NCBI GenBank assembly: GCA_003157715.1
Contig: PMKK01000140.1
Location: forward strand, 472 to 13,346
Origin: Actinomycetota bacterium
Lineage (GTDB): Bacteria > Actinomycetota > Thermoleophilia > UBA2241
Direction: 5' to 3'
DNA length: 12,875 nucleotides
The notes under the pieces were generated by a model. That model made no database searches. It was not told where the DNA came from and saw only the letters and a list, made by a program, of their open reading frames with translations. Made by a program: the position numbers and the translations under genes. The stretch's first letter is position 1, and every line of letters begins with the position of its first letter. Positions 6,412 through 11,785 of this stretch are shown here, piece by piece.

Positions 6412-7680
6412 GTGAGCCCGATCGGCAAGGAGTGGCGTCGCGAGCCGCTCTACGAACTCGACCCTGAGCTGAACGAGCTGCTGCGCGCCGAGCTGCGCCG
6501 CCAGCAGGAGACGCTCGAACTGATCGCCTCTGAGAACTTCGCCAGCCGCGCCGTTCTCGAGGCCACCGGCTCGGTGCTCACCAACAAGTACGCCGAAGGC
6601 TATCCCGGGGCGCGCTACTACGGCGGCTGCGAGATCATCGACGCGGTCGAGCAGCTCGCCATCGACCGCTGCAAGGCGCTCTTCGGCGCCGAACACGTCA
6701 ACGTGCAGCCGCACTCGGGCTCGTCGGCCAATCTGGCCGCCCTCTTCGCGCTGCTCGACCCGGGCGACACCTTTCTTGCCATGGAGCTCGCGCACGGCGG
6801 CCATCTCACCCACGGGCTGCCGCTGAACCTCTCCGGGGTGGTCTACGAGGCCGTCGCCTACCACGTGCGCCGCGACACCGAGACGATCGACTACGACGAG
6901 GTCCGCGCCCTCGCCCTGGCGCATCGTCCCAAGCTCATCATCTGCGGCTACAGCTCCTATCCGCGGACCATCGACTTCGCCGCGTTCCGGCAGATCGCCG
7001 ACGAGTGCGGCGCTCTGCTTATGGCCGACATCGCCCACATCGCCGGTCTCGTGGCCGCCGGGGTGCACCCCAACCCGGTGCCCTACTGCGACGTCGTCAC
7101 CTCGACCACCCACAAGACGCTCACCGGTCCGCGCGCCGGCCTGATCATGTGCCGCGAGCAGTACGCCAAGGCGATCGACCGGGCCGTGTTTCCGGGCATG
7201 CAGGGCGGACCGCTGGCGCACGTCATCGCCGCCAAGGCGGCCTGCCTGCGGATCGCCGCGAGCGAGGAGTTCCGCCGCCTGCAGCGCCGCATCGTGGTCA
7301 ACGCGGCGGCGCTCGCCGAGACGCTGGTCGACGGCGGCCTGCGACTGGTCTCCGGCGGCACCGACAATCACCTCGCCCTCGTCGACCTGCGCGACAGCGG
7401 CCTGAACGGCCTCGAATGCCAGCGGCTGCTCGAGTCGGTCAACATCACCGCCAATCGCAACGTCGTACCCTTCGACGAGACCAACGCCTCGTTTGCCAGC
7501 GGTCTGCGCGTGGGCTCACCGGCGGTCAGCACCAGGGGCTTCACCGAGCTGGAGATGCGACAGACCGGGCGCCTCATCGTGCGTGCCATGGCGGCGCGCG
7601 CCAAGCCGGCCGTGCTGGCCGAGATCCGTCAGGAAGTGCTCGACCTGCTCGAAGACTTTCCGCTCTACGAGTTTCTCTGA
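6412..7680 (+). CDS. glyA: Serine hydroxymethyltransferase
   Basis: A PLP enzyme that interconverts serine and glycine while charging tetrahydrofolate with a one-carbon unit; cytosolic, 422 residues, the normal length. Signature blocks are intact: [68 protein letters not shown] and [15 protein letters not shown]. The PLP lysine is in [13 protein letters not shown] (K235), followed by [18 protein letters not shown]. The GTG at 6412 was chosen because AGGAGG lies 7 bases upstream and upstream in-frame codons do not look like SHMT. It starts 76 bases after the glycohydrolase stop. A TAGCAT near 6336 could be a separate -10, so it may be read with the upstream genes or on its own. A degenerate repeat zone and a small hairpin follow the stop. 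Confidence 0.97.
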   Translation: MSPIGKEWRREPLYELDPELNELLRAELRRQQETLELIASENFASRAVLEATGSVLTNKYAEGYPGARYYGGCEIIDAVEQLAIDRCKALFGAEHVNVQPHSGSSANLAALFALLDPGDTFLAMELAHGGHLTHGLPLNLSGVVYEAVAYHVRRDTETIDYDEVRALALAHRPKLIICGYSSYPRTIDFAAFRQIADECGALLMADIAHIAGLVAAGVHPNPVPYCDVVTSTTHKTLTGPRAGLIMCREQYAKAIDRAVFPGMQGGPLAHVIAAKAACLRIAASEEFRRLQRRIVVNAAALAETLVDGGLRLVSGGTDNHLALVDLRDSGLNGLECQRLLESVNITANRNVVPFDETNASFASGLRVGSPAVSTRGFTELEMRQTGRLIVRAMAARAKPAVLAEIRQEVLDLLEDFPLYEFL

Positions 7681-7711
7681 GCCGGTCTTCGCGACGGCCC
7701 CGTCCGCGGCT

Positions 7712-7730
7712 CCCGCGACCGCGACGCGGG
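7712..7730 (+). terminator. Candidate glyA terminator hairpin
   Basis: CCCGCG (7712-7717) and CGCGGG (7725-7730) form a 6-bp stem with a 7-base loop, 32 bases after the glyA stop. There is no T-tract. It may be a tail-less terminator or a by-product of the local repeats. Confidence 0.3.
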
Positions 7731-7748
7731 CCTTCGCGACGGCTACAC

Positions 7749-7795
7749 GCGATGCGGGCGACCCGCGATGCGGGCGACCCGCGACGCCGGCGACC
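7749..7795 (+). repeat. 16-bp tandem repeat, about three copies, between glyA and the secreted protein gene
   Basis: Two exact copies of GCGATGCGGGCGACCC (7749-7764 and 7765-7780) are followed by a diverged third (7781-7795, GCGACGCCGGCGACC). The period is not a multiple of three, as expected for non-coding sequence. Related GCGAC motifs flank it on both sides. Confidence 0.85.
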
Positions 7796-7909
7796 GCGAC
7801 GGCTGCGTCCGGGGGATGCCGGCCGTCACGGCGGCTCCGCGCGGTCGGCGGTGTCCGGTCCGGCTACGCCGATGCGGCGTCCCCGCGTGTCGTTTGTGAC
7901 TCTGACTAG

Positions 7910-7915
7910 TATGAT
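7910..7915 (+). promoter_or_regulatory. Candidate -10 element for the secreted protein gene
   Basis: TATGAT matches the -10 consensus at five of six positions and lies in an AT-richer patch of the spacer. No good -35 hexamer sits at the usual distance: TTGTGA at 7894-7899 is only 10 bases upstream. A transcript from near 7922 would carry a leader of about 110 bases containing the hairpin at 7987-8011. Confidence 0.4.
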
Positions 7916-7986
7916 AGCGGGCAGTTGGCGAGAGGGGTTCCACTGAAGGGGTACGCCGGGCAGGTCCGTTGTCCGTCGCGCTCTAC

Positions 7987-8011
7987 CCGGCCCGCCGCGT
8001 GAACGGGCCGG
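7987..8011 (+). promoter_or_regulatory. Perfect 8-bp inverted repeat in the leader of the secreted protein gene
   Basis: CCGGCCCG (7987-7994) pairs exactly with CGGGCCGG (8004-8011) around a 9-base loop. It ends 19 bases before the ATG and about 10 before the GGGGGA ribosome binding site. It would form a very stable hairpin in the mRNA without sequestering the ribosome binding site. There is no T-run, so it is not an obvious terminator. A 5' stabilising or regulatory structure, or a protein site in DNA, are both possible. Confidence 0.5.
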
Positions 8012-8030
8012 CATCGACCTTGGGGGATCC

Positions 8031-9383
8031 ATGAAGAAGCTGTCTCTCGCTCTGTTTCTGGCGCTGGCCGCAGCCGTGCTGTGGCCGGCCGCGAGCTTCG
8101 CGCTCGCTCACGGCGCTTCGGCGGCGCCGCGCGACGCGCAACAGCGGCTCTCGCTCTCCGCTCGGTCGCAGGTCGCCCTGGCCCCCGCGGCGGCGCGACA
8201 GCATGCGCGCGGTGGCCTGCTGGCCCTGCGGCATGCCCCTAGCGGACCGTGCACAGTCACCGGCACGGCTCTCGGCTACGGCGGCAACCCGCTGCCGAGT
8301 GTCAAAGTGTATCTGTGGTACGAGGACGGCAGTGGCGAGCAGACCACCACCGACGGCAGCGGGGCGTTCGCGTTCGCCAACGTTCCCGAGACCACCGACG
8401 CCGAGTTCGACGTCTGGATCGACGACTACGACGGCTACTGGTCCTGGAACAACCCTTTCACGGCTGCCGGGCCTAACGCCTTCACCTTGCAGCCCGGCAT
8501 GACAGGCGCGCAGGTAGTGAGGACGAGCGACAAGAACTGGAACGGCTTCACGTCGTTTCAGCTCGACACCTGGGGCTCCGGCGGCGGCGGCTCGACGTAT
8601 ATTTCTGGCGACAACGGCTTCGGCTACGTGGCGGCGCCCAACTACGAGTACGCGGTCGCCTACCCTTGGGAGAACCAGGGTATCGAGTGGAACGCGGCCT
8701 CCGCCCTGCCGGTGACACCAGGCACGTCGGACGGCCTCACCATGGTCTTCGCTCAAACGAACGGGCGAAGCACGTATGTCGGGGCTCCCTACTGGGCGTC
8801 GGGCAAGCCGGGCAGCAAGGTGACGGTCGTCCTCAAGAACTGGCCGGCGGGCTATCATGCCGGTCTCTACGGCATCTCCGAGTCGCCTTCCGGCAAGGAC
8901 AAGGCGCTGCGCAAGTCCTCGCTTCTGAGCGGCTCGCACCAGTTGCGCAACGTGAGCGTGACCATTCCAAGCACGGCGACCCCGGGCTACTTCTATGACA
9001 TCCACGTTGCTCGCACCGACGACGACAGCATGCTCGACATCTGGACCGACTTCCAGGTCGCTTCGCTGAAGGCGTCCCCGGCGTCCATACGGCACGGCGG
9101 CGTGGTGCGATTGAGCGGCGTCGTTCCCACGCAGGGTCACATGGGAAGCAAGGCCGGCAAGTCGAAGTCGGTGGTCCTCTACCAGCGCACTACGGCAGCC
9201 GGTCCGCCCACTACGACGTTCAAGGGCTGGCACAAGGTCGCCACCCTGAAGGCAAACGGCCTGGGCAGGTATGCGAGCCGGCTGCTGCACCCGAAGCGCA
9301 CCACCTGGTATGTGGTGTTCTACCCCGGCGACAAGTGGTATTGGAATGCGTTCACCTCAGTGACCAAGGTCGCCGTGAAGTAG
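8031..9383 (+). CDS. Secreted beta-rich protein with carboxypeptidase-regulatory-like and Ig-like domains, function unknown
   Basis: A 450-residue exported protein. A Sec signal peptide is clear (MKKLSLALFLALAAAVLWPA, with possible cleavage after ASFA or ASA near residues 24-31). Residues about 72-135 resemble a carboxypeptidase-regulatory/SpaA-like beta-sandwich (TVTGTALGYGGNPLPSVKVY, then TTTDGSGAFAFANVP). A middle region (about 140-255) is rich in W, Y, G and N. Residues about 258-346 look like a second beta-sandwich (KPGSKVTVVLKNWPAG, TIPSTATPGYFYDIHVA). Residues about 347-450 form a repeat-type Ig-like domain (ASPASIRHGGVVRLSG, then YQRTTAAG, WHKVATLKANGLGRY, VVFYPGDKWYWNA), a form common in exported actinobacterial proteins. 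No sortase motif, membrane anchor or catalytic motif is seen, so it is probably released or held at the surface. GGGGGA precedes the ATG by about 4 bases. It appears monocistronic and is convergent with the next gene. Confidence 0.82.
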   Translation: MKKLSLALFLALAAAVLWPAASFALAHGASAAPRDAQQRLSLSARSQVALAPAAARQHARGGLLALRHAPSGPCTVTGTALGYGGNPLPSVKVYLWYEDGSGEQTTTDGSGAFAFANVPETTDAEFDVWIDDYDGYWSWNNPFTAAGPNAFTLQPGMTGAQVVRTSDKNWNGFTSFQLDTWGSGGGGSTYISGDNGFGYVAAPNYEYAVAYPWENQGIEWNAASALPVTPGTSDGLTMVFAQTNGRSTYVGAPYWASGKPGSKVTVVLKNWPAGYHAGLYGISESPSGKDKALRKSSLLSGSHQLRNVSVTIPSTATPGYFYDIHVARTDDDSMLDIWTDFQVASLKASPASIRHGGVVRLSGVVPTQGHMGSKAGKSKSVVLYQRTTAAGPPTTTFKGWHKVATLKANGLGRYASRLLHPKRTTWYVVFYPGDKWYWNAFTSVTKVAVK

Positions 9384-9408
9384 CCTCGCGGCCCGGCGAC
9401 CGTCTTCG

Positions 9409-9481
9409 GCGAGCGCGACCGGCTCCAGCGAGCGCGACCGGCTCCAGCGCGCGCGACCGGCTCCAGCGAGCGCGACCGGCT
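9409..9481. repeat. 19-bp intergenic tandem repeat, nearly four copies
   Basis: Units of GCGAGCGCGACCGGCTCCA start at 9409, 9428, 9447 (one A-to-C change) and 9466 (partial, ending at 9481). They fill most of the 116-base gap between the converging secreted protein and hydrolase genes. The near identity of the copies suggests recent expansion or ongoing homogenisation. Confidence 0.92.
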
Positions 9482-9499
9482 CGACCGAGTCGCGAACGA

Positions 9500-10237
9500 C
9501 TAGCGAGCCTCGACCGGCGGCCCCTCGGGGGCCGCCGCGTCGAGGCTTCGCGCGAGCTCACCAAAGGCCGCGCTCGCGCCGTGGCGGATGGCGCGCCCGT
9601 GGGCAAAGCAGGCCACCTCGAAATCGAAGTCCGCCAGCTTGGCGATGCTGCGGCGGCTCTCGGGAGCGTGCTCGTGCAGAGCGCCGAGGGTGAGCCGCGC
9701 CATGTGGTTGGCCGCGTCGCCCACGAACAGCACGCCGCCCTCGCGCGGCAGCAGCAGGGCGAGGTGCCCGTCGGTGTGACCCGGCGTGCCGACGGCTCGC
9801 AGGCCGCCGAAGGGAAGCTCCTCCTCGTCTCCCAGCTCGTGCGCCACGGCGACCGGCTCGCCCTGACGCGACGACACGCGGCCGAGCACGCTCACGATCG
9901 CGCGGCTGCGACGGCTGGGCCCGGCCTCGAGCGGCCGCCCCAGGATGCCCTGACGCACCAGCGCGGCGTCGGCGGGGTGCATCCAGATCTCGGCGCCGGT
10001 GCGCCGCTGCATCTCGGCAAGGCCGCCGACGTGGTCGGGGTGGGCATGGGTCACCACGATGGCGCGCACGTCTTGCGGCAGCCTGCCGAGGCCGTAGATC
10101 GCCTCGGTGATGCCCGCCGGACTCTTGCGCAGCCCGGCGTCGATCAGCACGAGGCCGTCGCCGACGTCGATCAGGAACACGTTCACGCCCCTCAGACCTA
10201 CCTGGTAGACGCCGCGCGCCACTTCTCTGGCTCTCAT
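9500..10237 (-). CDS. Metallo-beta-lactamase-fold hydrolase
   Basis: A 245-residue soluble zinc hydrolase; the family includes glyoxalase II-like, lactonase and other esterase enzymes. The substrate is not identifiable. The start at 10237 follows AAGGAGG at good spacing. The metal ligands are all present: THAHPDHVGG (H64, H66, D68, H69), TPGHTDGH (H154), VGDAANH (D174) and CFAHG (H213). The N-terminal strand pattern GVNVFLIDVGDGLVLIDAG is typical of the fold. The length is normal and the active site intact. The last 15 codons overlap a very strong hairpin. The neighbour upstream on the same strand (an RsbW-like kinase) is 171 bases away, with a large inverted repeat between, so this gene probably has its own promoter. 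Confidence 0.9.
   Translation of the reverse strand: MRAREVARGVYQVGLRGVNVFLIDVGDGLVLIDAGLRKSPAGITEAIYGLGRLPQDVRAIVVTHAHPDHVGGLAEMQRRTGAEIWMHPADAALVRQGILGRPLEAGPSRRSRAIVSVLGRVSSRQGEPVAVAHELGDEEELPFGGLRAVGTPGHTDGHLALLLPREGGVLFVGDAANHMARLTLGALHEHAPESRRSIAKLADFDFEVACFAHGRAIRHGASAAFGELARSLDAAAPEGPPVEAR
9506..9547. terminator. Long hairpin, candidate bidirectional terminator inside the hydrolase 3' end
   Basis: The left arm at 9506-9524 (AGCCTCGACCGGCGGCCCC) and right arm at 9528-9547 pair over 19 bp with a single bulged base (C9538) and a 3-base loop. The inner 10 bp are perfect and all G-C. It covers the last codons of the minus-strand hydrolase and lies about 125 bases after the stop of the plus-strand secreted protein, so it could end transcription from both sides. 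No T-tract is present on either strand, as in tail-less terminators reported for high-GC bacteria. The structure is seen directly; terminator function is inferred. Confidence 0.6.
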
Positions 10238-10260
10238 GTGGCCCTCCTTCGAGAAGACGA

Positions 10261-10296
10261 GACCGGCCCATTCTGCCCGCAACGGCGGGGCCGGTC
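10261..10296 (-). promoter_or_regulatory. Perfect 9-bp inverted repeat upstream of the hydrolase gene, with a competing inner hairpin
   Basis: GACCGGCCC (10261-10269) and GGGCCGGTC (10288-10296) are exact inverted copies 18 bases apart, 24 bases upstream of the ATG at 10237. Inside, CCCGC (10276-10280) can pair with GCGGG (10285-10289), which shares two bases with the outer arm, so the two pairings compete. On the minus strand a weak promoter (TGGACC, 17 bases, CAGAAT) overlaps the repeat. It could be an operator or an RNA switch-like leader. Confidence 0.45.
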
Positions 10297-10408
10297 CACG
10301 GCGTCAGGCTCGCATCCCCGAGTGCGCGCGGGTTTTACGTGTCTCTGACAGGCCCCTGACCGCGTTGAGAACGAACCCGGAGATGCTCTGCGCAGGGCGA
10401 GCGTCCCG

Positions 10409-10819
10409 CTATGTCGGTGGAGCGCTCAGCCGCTTGCTCATGCGCACCGTGGTGCCATGGTCGATGCCCATCTCGAACTCATCCATGAGATGGGCCATGA
10501 GGTAGAGTCCGCGGCCGCTGCTGTGCCGCAGTCCCGGCGGGCGCTGGGGGTCGCAGCGCCCGGGGTCCGGGCCACGGCCGGTGTCGGCGCAAAAGACGGT
10601 GATCTCTTCATCGTCTACCGTGACGCGCACGTCGATGTCGGCGGCGCTGCCGCTGTGCAGTATGGCGTTGGCGCAGCACTCGTGGACGCACAGCGGGATG
10701 TCGTGGGCCAGGCCGTGGGCGATGTGGTGGTCAGCCAGAAAGGCACGCACGCGCCGAATATGACCGGCCAGCGACGCGGTATCGGCGGGCACCCGGAGGC
10801 GCAGGACCGCTGGAGGCAT
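10409..10819 (-). CDS. RsbW-like anti-sigma factor / serine kinase (GHKL ATPase domain)
   Basis: A 136-residue single-domain protein of the histidine-kinase-like ATPase type found in anti-sigma factors such as RsbW and SpoIIAB. The N box is HECCANAILHSG (E47, N51). The G1 box is DTGRG (79-83). The G2 box is GRGLYLMAHLMDEFEM (from 102), and GTTVRMSKRL closes the domain. Such proteins hold a sigma factor or phosphorylate an anti-anti-sigma partner. Neither partner is encoded nearby, so its target is unknown. The ATG at 10819 is the only usable start because an in-frame TGA lies three codons upstream. Its ribosome binding site is weak; a purine-rich GGGGAAG is 13 bases away. It is read divergently from lutA. 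Confidence 0.85.
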   Translation of the reverse strand: MPPAVLRLRVPADTASLAGHIRRVRAFLADHHIAHGLAHDIPLCVHECCANAILHSGSAADIDVRVTVDDEEITVFCADTGRGPDPGRCDPQRPPGLRHSSGRGLYLMAHLMDEFEMGIDHGTTVRMSKRLSAPPT

Positions 10820-10865
10820 GTCCGCTCATCTTCTTCCCCTTGTCGATCGTTCACGGGGGATCGGT

Positions 10866-10967
10866 GCCACGCGCCGTGGCGGCGAGCCGGAAGAAGGAGG
10901 GGCAAGGACCTGGTTCGACCGCGATCACCATTCAAGAGTGTACCCGTGAGCAGGGAGTTCGTGTCAC
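10866..10967 (-). promoter_or_regulatory. Candidate promoter and leader hairpin of the RsbW-like gene
   Basis: On the minus strand GTGACA (10967-10962) and TACACT (10942-10937) resemble -35 and -10 elements, with a long 19-base spacer. Downstream, GCCACG (10866-10871) and CGTGGC (10875-10880) form a 6-bp stem with a 3-base loop, in what would be the leader about 50 bases before the ATG at 10819. Confidence 0.35.
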
Positions 10968-10979
10968 AAGTACGCCGGA

Positions 10980-11012
10980 CGGTCACGCCGCCGTGAGCGG
11001 CTGGTGTAGAGT
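10980..11012 (+). promoter_or_regulatory. Candidate lutAB promoter with overlapping inverted repeat
   Basis: TAGAGT at 11007-11012 is a plausible -10, about 33 bases before the lutA start. An imperfect inverted repeat (CGGTCACG at 10980-10987, CGTGAGCG at 10992-10999; seven of eight pairs) occupies the -35 zone, where no good -35 hexamer is visible. That arrangement would suit an operator or activator site. No regulator gene is in view, and lut operons elsewhere are often controlled by a separate GntR-type protein. Confidence 0.33.
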
Positions 11013-11044
11013 GGCCGGCGAGACTGTCCCTCGGGCCAAGGCGG

Positions 11045-11785
11045 GTGCGGGTGCGCGTCGCTCTCTTTGTCACGTGCGTGGCCGACACGATAGCGCCGGA
11101 GTCGGGGCGAGCCGTCGTCTCGGTGCTGGAACGGCTCGGCATCGAGGTCGCCTTTCCGGCGGCCCAGACCTGCTGCGGCCAGATGCACGTGAACAGCGGC
11201 CACCGCGACGAGGCACTTGCTCTCGCGCGACGGTTCGTCACCGTGTTCGGCGGCTTCGAGGCCGTGGTGTCGCCGTCGTCGTCGTGCGTGGGCGCCGTGC
11301 GCGAGCTCTATCCGACGCTCGCTCGCGAGGCCGGCGACGGGCGCCTCGAGCGCGAGGCCCGCGCGCTGGGCGAGCGCGTCTTCGAGCTGTCGGAGTTTCT
11401 CGTACGGCGCCTGGAGGTCGACGACGTCGGCGCGACGTTCCCGCACACCGTGACCTATCACCCCACCTGCCACTCGCAGCGCGTCACGCGGGTCGGCGAT
11501 GCCCCGCTGCGCCTGCTGCGCGCCGTGCGCGGGCTCGAGCTGCTGGAGCTGCCCGAGGCGACCGAGTGCTGCGGCTTCGGCGGCACCTTCGCGGTGAAGA
11601 ACGCCGACACGTCGCTGGCCATGCTGGCCGATAAATGCCGCAACATCGCCTCGAGCGGGGCCGAGTGCTGCGCCGCCGTCGACCCGTCGTGCCTGCTGCA
11701 TATCGGCGGCGGGCTCAGCCGGCGGCGCAGCGCCGTGCGCGTGATCCACCTGGCGGAGATACTCGCCGCGACGGGCGCGTCGTGA
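11045..11785 (+). CDS. lutA: LutA-type lactate oxidation iron-sulfur protein (two CCG domains)
   Basis: A subunit of the LutABC L-lactate oxidation system, which turns lactate into pyruvate; cytosolic, 246 residues, normal length. Two cysteine-rich CCG domains are complete. The first has C11 (FVTCVAD), C43-C44 (QTCCGQMHVNSGH) and C81 (SPSSSCVG). The second has C142 (YHPTCHSQR), C175-C176 (ATECCGFGGTFAVKN) and C216 (DPSCLLHIGG). These residues bind iron-sulfur clusters in the family. The GTG at 11045 is used; a GTG two codons later (11051) is better spaced from the AAGG at 11038-11041. The stop overlaps the lutB start as GTGA, showing one operon with coupled translation. Glycolate oxidase GlcF relatives share CCG domains, but the order lutA-lutB fixes the identity. 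Confidence 0.93.
   Translation: MRVRVALFVTCVADTIAPESGRAVVSVLERLGIEVAFPAAQTCCGQMHVNSGHRDEALALARRFVTVFGGFEAVVSPSSSCVGAVRELYPTLAREAGDGRLEREARALGERVFELSEFLVRRLEVDDVGATFPHTVTYHPTCHSQRVTRVGDAPLRLLRAVRGLELLELPEATECCGFGGTFAVKNADTSLAMLADKCRNIASSGAECCAAVDPSCLLHIGGGLSRRRSAVRVIHLAEILAATGAS

Larger units (their letters stand above)
7681..8030. other. 350-base intergenic spacer with degenerate repeats, promoter-like sequence and a leader hairpin
   Basis: The first half (7681-7800) is a patchwork of GCGAC-rich motifs, including a 12-bp direct repeat CTTCGCGACGGC at 7687-7698 and 7732-7743, a small hairpin and a 16-bp tandem repeat. The second half is less repetitive. It contains the AT-richest stretch nearby (around 7893-7918), then a run with AGGGGT twice (near 7932 and 7946), and finally an 8-bp inverted repeat before the next gene. 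I see no coding frame with a convincing product. Confidence 0.7.

Noticed and set aside
6172..7371. A 399-codon minus-strand open frame opposite glyA
   Set aside because: It lies entirely opposite the 3' end of the glycohydrolase and the catalytic core of an intact SHMT, and shows no family signature.
7921..8030. Possible riboswitch before the secreted protein gene
   Set aside because: The leader has repeated AGGGGT and a CCACTG, but I could not fit it to the conserved cores of cobalamin, c-di-GMP or c-di-AMP riboswitches. Only the simple hairpin is supported.
9409..9481. CRISPR array
   Set aside because: The 19-bp units are directly adjacent with no unique spacers and no cas genes nearby, so this is a plain tandem repeat.
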